A DNA stretch of 64,000 bases from Amanita rubescens. Taxonomy: Eukaryota; Basidiomycota; Agaricomycetes; Agaricales; Amanitaceae. Under the pieces are notes generated by a model that did not search any database, was not told the DNA's origin, and saw only the letters and a list, made by a program, of their open reading frames with translations. The position numbers and the translations under genes are program-made. Shown in pieces: positions 47,698-58,036 of the stretch (the stretch's first letter is position 1; each line of letters opens with the position of its first letter). The stretch lies in NCBI GenBank assembly GCA_015039365.1, contig WION01000003.1, positions 558,001 to 622,000 of the forward strand, in the 5' to 3' direction.

Positions 47698-49048
47698 CTA
47701 CAACTTCAGGTAGGCATCAATACATCTCTTTCCTTGTCCAGACTCGAGGTATCCTTGCGCTATTTGTTTATCCTGCTCCTCCCATTTCTCCATCCGCGAC
47801 AGGCTCTTCTTGTCCAGGTCAATCAAAGACACCCTCCAAGGCTCGTTATTCGGCTCCGTTCCCAGGAAATTGAGACGAATAATGACCGAACAGTCTTTGA
47901 ACGTCGCTGAGAGCAAATAAGCTAGTAAATAGTGCCGGAGGTGCGAATGGTCATAGTCTGGATGACTTATTTCTGAAGATAAGAAATTGTCAACAAATTC
48001 TTCCCATTCATCCATCGTAGGTTCAGAAAATAAACGTGTCTTCATGTCTGTTTTCGGGTGGCTGGCTGATTCATCGTCGACCGTGACGCTGTGCCAAAGC
48101 TCCGACAACCCTTCGATGTCAAATGGATCCAAGGTGCGCTGTAGGTGAGAGATCCTCTGGAGCACAGCGGTCCCTAAAAGTAGAGAAACAAGTGCTGATA
48201 CGAAAGCCTCTTTCACATCGGATTGAGAAATACCCTCGGCGAACATTGAAGGTGCCTATAAAGTTACCTACGATGTAACTACAGCGGATGCTGCACGGAC
48301 GTACCTCGGAAGGTTTAATGAAGCTTCCTCGTACAAAGATTTTGAGATTGTTAATTGCACCATCGCTTGCTGTCCATGCATCCCATAAGTTGGATACCGC
48401 CTGCCGCACTCGCTGCTCTTCCCCTGAGAAAAGATCCAAGGGGCAGTAACCTATTGCTTGTACCTCCCCTTGAGCAGCTCTCAAATACGAGTGCATGCAA
48501 TATCTGCATGTTTTAGTCTTCACCGGACACGTCTCTGATGAGAGATACTGGCTCGAGGGTAGAAACCCCCACTTAGGCTTGAATTCTTCTCAGCAGGGAT
48601 GATCCCAAGTCAGGATAAGGCACTTTACTTTGATTTCGACTGCTACCCAGTCACCGCCCACAAGATCGGTCGCCAGAACGCCATTGCTGCGTGCTGGATC
48701 AATGTAATCCTTGGTCCGCCGCTCCGCAGGCCGAAGATCATCATGTAATGCGATCATCCTCTGCATCCAATCCTTCTCTAATGAGACAGACTGGAGCCTA
48801 GGCAAATGGATAGGTGAGATGAGCCTTGACGTGCATCTGTTCTGAAACTCGACAATAGGATCGACTGCGTCATCCGCGAGACCAATTGCGCGAGAAGTTT
48901 TTCTCAATCTAAGCACAGTGCCATCAAATTGTGGATTAGCAGGGCCTGTGTAAGAGAACACAATAGTCGCGCCCCCTTCGGAAACATACTTCCAATGGCT
49001 AGGCTGAGTATCTGCGGCGGCAGGTATTGTGTCCACTGGAACAACCAT
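47698..49048 (-). CDS. IPK1: Inositol-pentakisphosphate 2-kinase (IPK1)
   Basis: Makes phytate (InsP6) from InsP5, supporting mRNA export and phosphate signalling. The start at 49048 (MVVPVDTIPAAADTQ) precedes HWKYVSEGGATIVFSYTGP and GTVLRLRK, the ATP-binding start of the family; longer in-frame Met codons upstream add no recognised sequence. Further motifs: RTKDYIDPARSNG, VAVEIKPKWGFLPSS (spliced across an intron at about 48585-48635), TCRYCMHSYLR and GYCPLDLFSG. The C-terminal half has SLIDLDKKSLSRMEKWEEQD and ends at 47698. Three or four introns, about 420 residues. It diverges from the kinase gene with 145 bp between starts. Confidence 0.88.
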
Positions 49049-49193
49049 AAAAGGCAATCTATGATCAGCGAGTGGCCCGTGAGTCTTGTCAATACAACAA
49101 AGAAGCCCCGACGGGTTAAGCTGGTCGAGCACCATATAATAATCTGCTGACAATAATGACCCATTCTCAATCCTTACCACGATATCTTCCTCG
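49049..49193. promoter_or_regulatory. 145 bp divergent promoter of IPK1 and the AGC-like kinase
   Basis: Head-to-head spacing between start codons at 49048 (minus) and 49194 (plus). No clear TATA box; 'accatataataatc' at about 49132-49144 is the most AT-rich piece. Confidence 0.4.
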
Positions 49194-50720
49194 ATGGCGC
49201 CAGACCGTGTCAAGCATCATCTTCGAACGCCACCAAAACGCCGCCGAATTTTGACGCAAGAACCGTATAATAAAAATGACCTCAAAATCGTAAATGGTCC
49301 AGTGCATGGTGATCGTTTCACGATCAGGAACGGTTATGCATACCAGCATAGCGCAGAGGTACGGATATGCTCCACCTGACCTGACCAATTGATAAGTATT
49401 CACCGGCAACGGAGCATAGTTTTTCCAGCCACCGGGCCCCGACGTGAAATGCCCTATCCGACGCCGCCCGCTAAAGCTTACCCTCGGCGACTTGGAATGT
49501 GCCAGGGTCCTAGGTATGCAGATTGCGTCATTATGTGCAAGGCACGCGACCTGATGACGAGCAGGACAGGGGGAGTTCGGCAAAGTTCTGCTCGTCAGGA
49601 CAACTCGTAAATCGCACGAGTATGACCTCCTCGAGAGTTACTTTGCGTTGAAGGTCTATGACAAGAAATATATCCGCGCTGTTGAAAACTCAGTGAGCCG
49701 CCGAGTATTGTGAATACGAGAGCAGTGCTCAGCTGTTCACAGTCTTCTCGCTCAGAAAAGAATGTCGAACGACGGTTCCTCAAGAAGCTAGACTGGAGCC
49801 CATTCGTAAACGGCGTGGTTGATGTTTTTCACGATGCGAGAAATATCTACATGATGCTGGAATATATTCCCTGCGGAACTTTGCGCTCAATCATTCACGA
49901 CCGAGCGCCACTAGACGCCACTAGAGCCACATTTTACTTTGCAAATATCGTTTGTGGTTTAAAGTTCCTGGAGCAAAATGATATTGTACACCGAGATCTC
50001 AAGCCAGAGAACATCTTACTTGGTGCCGACGGTTATCTCGCGCTATCCGACTTTGGGACAGCCATTAAACCTGCAGATGATGGTCAGAGCATAATTGACT
50101 GGGCGATGGTCGGGTCGCCGCGATACATGGCCCCTGAATGCATCAACCCCTCAGTCATCGGTCCCGTTTCTTACGGGTCGATGGTGGATTGGTGGTCAAG
50201 CGGATGTATTTATTTCGAGCTGCTCACGGGAGAACCGGTGAGTATTTCAGAAATACTGAATAGGTCCCTTTTGACATTCCCAGGCTTTCTCGGCTCCCGA
50301 CGACAATGTCAGGGCTACGTTGAAAAAGGTGCTTTTTGGGGGAATAGATTGGCCCGCACATCTAGGGATAGGAAAAGACCTCAAATCCCTCGTCGAATCG
50401 TTCCTGGTCAAGGATCCCTTCAAGAGATTGGGCTTCAATGGAATCGACGAGGTTCTCAACCACGACTACTTCAGGAAAATTGATTGGGATAAATTTGAAA
50501 ATAGACTATATATGGTGAGTTGAGTTTATCTTATTCGGGTGGCGCATTGTTATTGATGATTCTTGACAAGGCGCCATACGTCCCACCCTCGCCTCGTGCC
50601 GCAGACCAGTGGCACAAGTACCCTTTGCCGAGACAGTCCCAAATACCCGGGCTTCGTATCAGTGAACCTGCCATACATTTAGCGCATGATGCGCGATTTT
50701 CTCTAAGATGCCGTCCATGA
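49194..50720 (+). CDS. AGC-like serine/threonine protein kinase
   Basis: Six exons join in frame to 420 codons plus stop: 49194-49358, 49420-49513, 49565-49692, 49743-50237, 50284-50514 and 50571-50720. The spliced protein has a basic leader, LTLGDLECARVLGQGEFGKV (the Gly loop, split by intron 2), YFALKVYDKKY (catalytic Lys), an alpha-C Glu in SEKNVERRFLKKLD, VHRDLKPENILLG, LALSDFGTA, VGSPRYMAPE and VDWWSSGCIYFELLTGEPAF. All catalytic residues are intact. The tail FENRLYMAPYVPPSP resembles the AGC C-terminal extension, but no clear FxxF hydrophobic motif is seen. Relatives would be PKA-like kinases; the exact subfamily and substrates are unknown. Confidence 0.88.
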
Positions 50721-51313
50721 CGGAATACATATAAAATATACTAATTGGCTTTGTGTTGTATTGTAGGCACACGTTTCAGAGGCCTTTTTGTCGACCCGTA
50801 CTTGGTTGACGTCGTGATCGAGTATGTGATTGATTCACGAACTGAAAAACTTATTGTTCTAGTGTCGGATATGTCCGAGATTCCTTTTTGTCTATTGGTA
50901 CTAGTCTCTTTTGTTCACCGGTTGATAGATAGTTTACATGTGATCATTTACATCAGACAGAAGACAATAACGAACAAAAAGTAATTTCAAATGTTACAAG
51001 GCACAAGCGCAGCTGCAGCTGCAGCATGGTGCTAGACGTACAATAGCGAATTTTCGAACTTGTGTTTGGTATGTAATAACTTATTACCCATTCCTTTACG
51101 CAGCGGCGAATGCCAAAAAAAAAGCGGATATACTACACTCGGTTGAGGCGAGTAAAGGTAATGGCTCACTAGTGTCGTAAATAATGGTCTGACAAGGCCA
51201 AGGTAAAAGAGTGTGTGTGTTCGTGGCAAACATATAGTTGCCAACGAACAAAATAAGTTGCTTAAGATTCGAAAGTCAAAGGCGTCCGTGGGTGAACACG
51301 ACTGGCGTGTGCA
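50721..51313. other. Convergent intergenic region with (agctgc) repeat
   Basis: 593 bp between the stops of the kinase and the Clp1-like gene. It holds AT-rich 3' UTR-like sequence, a short agctgcagctgcagc repeat at 51011-51025 and a run of nine A at about 51115. A plus-strand frame (50745-50984) encodes GTRFRGLFVDPYL, which loosely recalls an AGC hydrophobic motif, but I found no splice path from the kinase. Confidence 0.4.
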
Positions 51314-52446
51314 TTAGTTTCGACAAAAACGCGCTTCTCGGAAATGCAGCGGGCGCATCATCGTCGATCTCCCTCTTTCCCGTGCCTTTTCGTCGTCCAG
51401 GTCCCAGGAAGCGTCGCTATCAGACGCCGTTGAAGCTGTATCATCATCAGAGTCGTTGAATGACGAGTCCGATTCATCGTCAGATGTATCAGTGGAGTGG
51501 TCTTGAGACAACCACAGTTGGTGCCATTGTCCAAGAAATATCTTGAGCTCGATGGGAAGACCAAGGTAATCTGCGTTCTTGCATAAACCATCCCACTGGA
51601 TAGTACCATCATGAAGACATTGTTCAATATAATCTGTTTTTCCCCAATAGATCCAATATATAACTGCTTGGATGGATTGCGGGTCAGGTACCGGAAGATA
51701 GATACTGGGATGATCTGGAGAGCATGGAAGTAGTCGGGGTATATGGTTGACCGGATGGGCAAATTGTCCAGTGAATAGGTGCGAGGAGCCATCCCGCCCG
51801 GTTTGTTGAGCTGTATGGATGAGGTCCAATGGCAATGCGCCGCTGAGAAGGGCCCTAAGGAAGCTAGAACTAGATAAAAGGAATATAGAATGTAACTATG
51901 GAAATCATTAGCGCGAACACTTCCTACATAGTTCGTGGAGGACGCACATGTAAGACCAAACGAGGCCAGTCATTAAGCACAGGTTGCGTAGCTCTTCGAT
52001 TCGAACCAGAAGGAGTGTGATTATTCGTGAAAGGACGGAATGGACCCGAGCCGTCGCATTCGTTCGCCACTGGAGAGGGAGGCCGTTCAATTTCTTGAGG
52101 TGGCAAAGGAATCGCTGTCAATGAGAGATGTGAGTGGCGGCAATATAACTGTTAACAACTTGGACCTACTAATAGTACAATCGGACGACTCGATATTCCC
52201 CCAAAAGTCTTGTGCCTCGCGTTGCAACTTATGACGGACATATTCAAGAGGCACATCAGAAGGGGGGAATGCGACTGGCTGGGCGTCGAACATGGGGAAT
52301 GACGATGGCTTGAGGTCGTCGGCGGGAGATGCAGAATTGAGAAGAGGTGTGTTTGTGCCAGGCCCGCGGCTGTGCGTAAGAGAGGGAAGATCCAGCTCCA
52401 CTATATGAGGATTGGGCGATACGAGGAGGTTATTGTCTGGAAACAT
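51314..52446 (-). CDS. Probable Clp1 (clampless 1)-like protein
   Basis: Three exons join in frame. Exon 1 runs from 52446 (MFPDNNLLVSPNPHIVEL) to near 52193. An intron ending tgacag leads to IPLPPQEIERPPSP and an exon ending near 51944. A second intron (donor gtagga, acceptor atctag) leads to SSFLRALLSGALPLDLIHTA. The conserved-looking core is HLFTGQFAHPVNHIPRLLP, HPSIYLPVPDPQSIQAVIYW and NADYLGLPIELKIFLGQW. It ends in a Ser/Asp-rich acidic tail (DTSDDESDSSFNDSDDD). Core pattern and length (about 340 residues) resemble Clp1 of mushrooms, which acts in clamp-cell formation of the dikaryon; I make this match from memory of the family and hold it loosely. No membrane segment. Confidence 0.55.
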
Positions 52447-52926
52447 AGTATGGACACGGAACGGGTATGGGTGGTTATGAACAGCTAACAGCCCCGAATG
52501 GAATCTCTGACCCAGACGGTGGGCCGATCGAATAATTGTAGGAGATAATCGGTTAGAGAGAGAACAGGATGGAGAGTAGATCCGTTCCTCGTCCTTTTAG
52601 AACATGTCAATTCTTGCATGAGAGCAAGATGTCATGCGGGTTCGGCGAGTCACTAGTCAACAAGCAGGGGCTAATACGAGATCAGATCCAATTGTTTAAA
52701 CGTTACTAAACGTGCCGAGAGATGGAGTCCTTATTGTCTTTTGTTGCCTCGCGGCTACAGAATGTGAGATCGCGTATTGACCGAGATCTGATGCATGATG
52801 AATTCTAGTGTGTTCCTCGCCTGGGGGCTGATTGCGCTAATGTCCGCCCGCGTCGTCGACCATGCTGTTCGTGGCTGAACCTCCCACTCTGTAATCAACA
52901 ATATCGTACCTTATTCGTTCTTCCCT
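52447..52926. promoter_or_regulatory. Divergent intergenic region, Clp1-like gene and DAD3
   Basis: 480 bp between divergent starts. It contains a purine-rich piece (gttagagagagaacagg, about 52550) and AT-rich stretches on both sides. No coding exon or RNA gene seen. Confidence 0.4.
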
Positions 52927-53350
52927 ATGACAACACTTTCGGACGATATTCTCACCTTAAATCCCTATGAAGGCCATCCGAGCCTATCTCAGCTCGAGGC
53001 CGACGTACTATGGGAATACGCTAAACTCGCACATCATGTCAAGACAGTACGTCTTCTCGCCGCCTTGCCCCCGGGATAATACGTATATCAAACATTAAAC
53101 TTATTTCAGGTGAATCAAAAGACGCGCTCACTCAGCGAAGAGCCCGACCAATCAATGCTGACACGTTTACGTGTGTTGGAACAGAAGATGGGTTTTGTCT
53201 TGACCTTGGTATCCTTTTCATTTCATTTTGTTTGAAACAAAAAGTACGACCTCTCTACAGTTCAAAGCTTCCGTATGGGGCGTTATCAACGAACAGCCGA
53301 TGAATACATCTGATAGTTATGGAGACGATTCAAATGCCACAATCAGATAA
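52927..53350 (+). CDS. DAD3: DASH complex subunit Dad3
   Basis: Kinetochore protein of the DASH/Dam1 ring that couples chromosomes to spindle microtubules. Three exons: MTTLSDDILTLNPYEGHPSL with QLEADVLWEYAKLAHHVKT; VNQKTRSLSEEPDQSML with RLRVLEQKMGFVLTL; and FKASVWGVINEQ plus a short Ser/Asp tail to the stop TAA at 53348-53350. The pattern NPYEGHPSLSxLE, VLWEYAKLA and FKASVWGVI is diagnostic. About 105 residues. It is fragmented by introns, so no single frame shows it. Convergent with ARPC1, 26 bp between stops. Confidence 0.93.
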
Positions 53351-53376
53351 ACACTGTTGTTACATTGTACAATCAT

Positions 53377-54820
53377 CTAACGCAGGTGTATCCCGCCCAT
53401 ATGGCCCGTCAATGTATTTACACCTCCAGACACCACTTCGTTCGCATCCCAGATGACCAACATTCCATCTACGCCTGTAGTGCTGACCTTAGTCACTTGG
53501 GCACCGTTGCCCGCATATGGCCTGACACTTGTAATGGTGTTCTGATGTACCGTCAAAAGTTTCGTGCCAGTGGAAGATGAAGAATGTCCCCGAGTGTCGG
53601 CATCTCGGAATGTAGCAAAGGCGCCAGTCTTGAGTCGCCCAACCGGGCTTGCAGCGGTTCGTGCACTGTCCGACTTAGATCCGCTGGAATCGTCCAAACT
53701 GCCCACCGCCTGCCAATCCCCCTCCAGTCCTGAAAAGACTAAAGGTTGACAGTCATGGCCCGCGGCCACAATCGAATTTTCCGATGTCCAAGTGAGCGTT
53801 ACCAAAGGTAGTGATGGGATCTTGACAGTACAAATGGTCGGACCGCTGGGATAAACGATGCTGACGGCACTGTCATGACCTAGTGCCGTTAGCATGATCG
53901 CTCTTATCCATATTCTTCACTATATACTTACTAGCAAATGCAAGGATGTCTCCAGAGGGAGAAAATCCGACAGAATGGACCCATCCGCCTGATGGGCTAG
54001 AATACTCGCCGCAAAGTGTGTTGAAGGGAAGCTTCGAACCCCACACAGACGGCGCTGGCCTAGGACGCGCCGTTACTGACTGAAAATCGTCCTCATCTTG
54101 CATCTTACGTACCTTTCATCTACTTCCTTGATGTACGCGGAAAATACGCGGGCCTTCGTGTCAGCGCTTCCAGCCGCCAGTAACACATTATTGGGATGCC
54201 ATTCCACAGATAATACCGTGGATCTGATCGGTTTCTTGAGTTGTTTAGAGACCCACCAATTGCTCTCCGCGTCGAAAGAACAAACACAAATGGCTCTATA
54301 AACGTTGAGTATATGTGGCATATTAGGACGAGAATAGCTATACCGTGCGCCGCTGGCTACTGCAAACTTGTCCTCCTTTGGGCTCCACCTGACAAAGGTA
54401 GCGGCCCGATTGATTCGTAGCACGACGAGCGTCGGCTTCCAGACGAGTTTTCCAGTTGTTGGATCGATTGCCTCTTGCCATACATACGCATTCCTATCCT
54501 GAGACGCTGTCACTATACGATTGGTATTTGGCGCCCAGTCGATGGAAGTGATGAGTTTATCATGCTGTAATATCATTAATCATTTGTGAGAATGACCGTT
54601 CGCATCATTCTACCTCTGATAAAGTGTCTGTGGGCACCCATTCGGAGCCTGTGCGTCGAAATATCTGCACATCCTTGCTATCTAGACTGGCAGCCAGTTC
54701 TCGAGGGCGATAAGCCGTGTGTCGGTGAGGTAAGACATTCTAATACTAACGAGTGCGGTCCGGACTGAACGCATGGGCAGATATTGGGGTCTGGCACAAA
54801 TTAAAGGTTTCGTGAGGCAT
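53377..54820 (-). CDS. ARC40: Actin-related protein 2/3 complex subunit 1 (ARPC1/Arc40)
   Basis: WD40 subunit of the Arp2/3 actin nucleator. The start at 54820 gives [20 protein letters not shown]; an intron beginning gttagt (phase 1) joins DRT to [16 protein letters not shown] in frame. WD blades follow: [70 protein letters not shown] (after removing a 48 nt stop-free intron at 54296-54343), [38 protein letters not shown] and [11 protein letters not shown]. The C-terminal part has [15 protein letters not shown] before the stop at 53377. All these blocks fit ARPC1. About six exons, roughly 400 residues. Confidence 0.93.
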
Positions 54821-54899
54821 CTACAGTAGGACTAGCAGTCCACTACTGCGGGGACGTCGACGAGAATTATAGTCACACTGTCACACAGTACTAATCTAT

Positions 54900-56101
54900 T
54901 TATGATGGCGCGTCATTGCCACTGGAACCCTCAGCCGGTTCATCATACTTTCGCATCTGCTTAGCCCACCTCAGCCCACATGCGTTGCATAATGTCTTGG
55001 GCCCAAGAGGTCCCTTGGAACGTGCGTTAGATTATTGTCTTCACACTTGCGAAATCAACTCACTTTCCGCCATTCCGGCGAATCGGTACGACCACATGTA
55101 ATGCAAACATATTGCTCGACAGAATGAGATTTTTTAAGCTGTACGGCTGAAAATTGAGAAGAAGTTTTCCACATGCCATCAGACTCTGACCGCACCTTTT
55201 TCTTCTTTACGCCCTCCTCTGAATCTTCATCTGCGTGGACGGAAGAACTGTACAAACTGCAACGTCCGTAATTGGCACTTTCCAGAACATCGCGTGAACC
55301 AGACAGTATGTCTTCGTAATTTGCAGATGACAGAGCATACCGCGTATTGGGATGATCTAGAGATTTCGAATATTGTGGGCCTGTCACAGGTAACAGACCT
55401 TGCGATGGAATTGTCGACGTCGCATAAATCGCGCTGGTCGTTGGAATAGACGGCGAAGAGGCACTAGTCCGAGGCGGAAGCTGAGATTGGAGTTCAGTCA
55501 ATCTGTGCCGCAACCGCTCATGCTCCATCTTAAGCTCAAGAAACGTGTTCAACCTTTGTGCACAATTAGTCTGAGTAGGCTTCCGGAATGCCTTGCAGAT
55601 GCATACATGGACGTATTTCTGCTTGGATATGGCTTTGCCATGGCAAAGAAGCATCTGCATTCATCATTAACGAAATGGGGATATCCTTTGAGCTCAAATA
55701 AGAGTTCCTTGAAACCGGAGAGTTCGTCCCCGGAGGGAGAATTGCTCTTGAAACGAAGATAAGAAAGTAACTCAAGATTTGTGGCTATGGAGTGCTGAAA
55801 AGCAGAACAGAAGGACAGCTGGTCGTCCGGGGCTGAAAGAAATAAGAAGACAAGGTAGTGATTCGTCGAGGATCGACGCACAGGGAATAAGATCCAATAG
55901 GTCGTGGTCGAGGAGATCGAGGACACGCCAACCAAGCAGCTCTGTGACGGCATTGCCACAGTAGAGAATCTCTCTGGTGGGCGAGAGGATGAGGATAATG
56001 ACATCCGCAAGTTCAGCCGCCAGCAAGTCCGCCCATCGCTTTCGCTTGGTAAACTCGAACGTCTGCGGGCCTTTGCTTGCGTTCACTGGCTGTACGGACA
56101 T
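54900..56101 (-). CDS. wc-2: White collar-2-like GATA factor (blue-light/circadian)
   Basis: Partner of WC-1 in the white collar photoreceptor complex that activates light-induced genes and mushroom development. From the start at 56101 there is a PAS domain ([39 protein letters not shown] and, after an intron, [14 protein letters not shown]). Next come a Leu-rich helix ([20 protein letters not shown]), a Ser/Thr/Pro-rich linker and a basic [11 protein letters not shown] patch that may be nuclear targeting. The GATA finger [19 protein letters not shown] continues to LCNACGLRW, with C-x2-C-x18-C-x2-C spacing as in white collar proteins; an intron splits it after EWRK. The stop is TAA at 54900-54902. 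PAS plus one C-terminal finger and no LOV Cys motif indicates WC-2 rather than WC-1. Confidence 0.9.
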
Positions 56102-56167
56102 TGGTGGCCCGCAGGCAAAGCACCGCGCTGTATTTATAGTGGGCGCACTAATCCAGAGTCTATAGAT

Positions 56168-57651
56168 TTAAACTACGCAGTAGCCCCCGTCCACACGAAT
56201 TTCCGTACCGGTTACAAACTTGGATGCATCGCTGGCGAGGAACACAACGGCGCCCTGAAAGGAAGTGAGAAGCATGCGCACGGAGTAAAGGTTAACTGAC
56301 GGCAAGGTCTTCGGGCTCTGCCATCTGTACGTCAAGTGTTAGTTAGACGATGAAGCAAGACTGGACCACCTACTCTGCCCATTGGCGTCAGTTGCTCCCA
56401 CGTTTTCTACCCACTCATCTGTGAGCCTGTCTTCCCAGCTAACGCCAAACTTACCTTGTACTCCTCGTTCTGCGCCACTATCTTCTTAAGGAGCTCCGTC
56501 TTTGTGTATCCAGGGCTATTCTCCTTAGTTGACTGGGCAATATACGAATCGTCATCTTCACCTCAGTGTATTAACTCGCACTCCGGTTTTGGCCCATTCG
56601 ACGGCAAGACTGGCCGCCATATGCTTTACCGCTGTTATGACTTCATTTAGCTGCTACCCCACTTTGCGTCATCATTATTTTAAGCTTACCGGCTTTTGAT
56701 GCATTATATGGTGTCTGGGGCTACTCTGGACATTGTCTTCCCTGTTCAAGTGCCCATCAATGTGATGCTTACCTGTGGCAAATTTACGATCTGATGCAAC
56801 ATCAGTCATGTGTCTATGCCTCCGAGGGCTCTTATCTCTTACGGTGGCGCTCATACTTGCGACAAGGATAATCGAGCCACTCCCTTGTGGTATCATGACC
56901 TTCGCCGCCTCTCTCGCCGTGTAAAATACGCCATGTACGTTGATGTCATACAGGCGCTTCATTCGATCAACGGGATACCTAGCGTAGATGACAGTTTATG
57001 CAAGGGCCCATTTGATTTACTTACTCTAAAGCTGTGAAATTCTCACCAATGCCTGCAACGGGTTGGTTACGGAACAAATCCAATTTAGCAGAATACTTAC
57101 CTGCAGATGCAACAACCGAGTCAATGCGATGGAAGGTGTCTATAACTTGGGAATAGGCATGTTGCACCGATTCTTGTGACGCCACATCACATTCAATACC
57201 AATGACCTTGGCGTCACCATCACCTATAACGTATTGCAGCTTTCGGAAGACATCGAGCATGGAAAAATCTTACTGTAGGCTTCAAGCTTTTGCGCTGCAT
57301 CTTTTGCCTCGGTTCCATTCAGGTCGAGCACAGCGATTGACTTGCAACCTCTGTATAATGACACATATTCATAATATCCCAAAGCCAATAAACAAGTTAT
57401 ATCATTACGATTGGATGAACGCCCGACAGAATTCGTAGCCTAGACCTCTTGCTGCCCCCGTCACCAGGCAGACCTATGATTACGTTGTCAACAATGTGGC
57501 TGCGGAGACGACGTAGATCTACAATATTATTACTTGCCTTTTCCGCCAGAGAAAATGAAGGTAGCGATTTAATTTGTTGTGTGCTATTGAAGCGCTTTTG
57601 TTGCGCAAAATGAATGTTCCGATGCAGCGAGCGAAGAAGTCTTCCAACCAT
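56168..57651 (-). CDS. Short-chain dehydrogenase/reductase with mitochondrial-like presequence
   Basis: NAD(P)-dependent SDR. The start at 57651 gives an Arg/Ser-rich leader (MVGRLLRSLHRNIHFAQQKR) that looks like a mitochondrial presequence. After an intron the Rossmann motif VCLVTGAARGLGYEFCRAF follows, then DLNG, GIECDVASQESVQHAY, VVASAGI, YDINVHGVFYTAREAAKVM and GSIILVASMSATV. The catalytic Tyr-x3-Lys is in PYNASKA, joined to AVKHMAASLAVEWAKTGVRV. The C-terminal GRMAEPEDLA, GAVVFLASDASKFVTGTE and RVDGGYCVV reach the stop at 56168-56170. It resembles sorbose/mannitol-type reductases; the substrate is uncertain. About eight exons and 320 residues. It ends 66 bp upstream of WC-2, same strand. 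Confidence 0.85.
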
Positions 57652-58036
57652 GGTACAGGGGACTGTAGAGTTAGATTTGATTTGAAGTTGATGTCCGGGT
57701 CATGTATTGATGATCATATTGATGCATCATCCGGCCGGCCGGCGGACGTCGTCGTTAGTAGCCAGTCGCATAAAGATTGTAATATATATGTGGTATTAAA
57801 GACATCATAGACAGGGATATGGTCATAAAGGAGAGACAAAACAATATAATATCCACATCGGCAATATCCTATAAGGTAAAATGAGCCTCATGCCAGCGAG
57901 TGCCATAAAAATATGTACGACAAAGAGCGAATCAGGTCCGAGGAGCAATTAGCAATTAACGAAGAAGACTTTTACATCGGCCTTTTCAGCAACGAATGCA
58001 GCAAGAAACAAAGATCAGGACAAGAGAGGGGCAAGA
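57652..58036. other. Intergenic region between the SDR gene and the kinesin gene
   Basis: 385 bp holding the SDR promoter and the kinesin 3' end. A ccggccggccggcgg palindromic GC block lies at 57731-57745 and could be a regulatory site or chance. The rest is AT-rich. No gene recognised. Confidence 0.4.

Noticed and set aside
57731..57745. GC palindrome ccggccggccggcgg as an origin or attachment site
   Set aside because: A single short GC-rich palindrome in a promoter, without other supporting structure.
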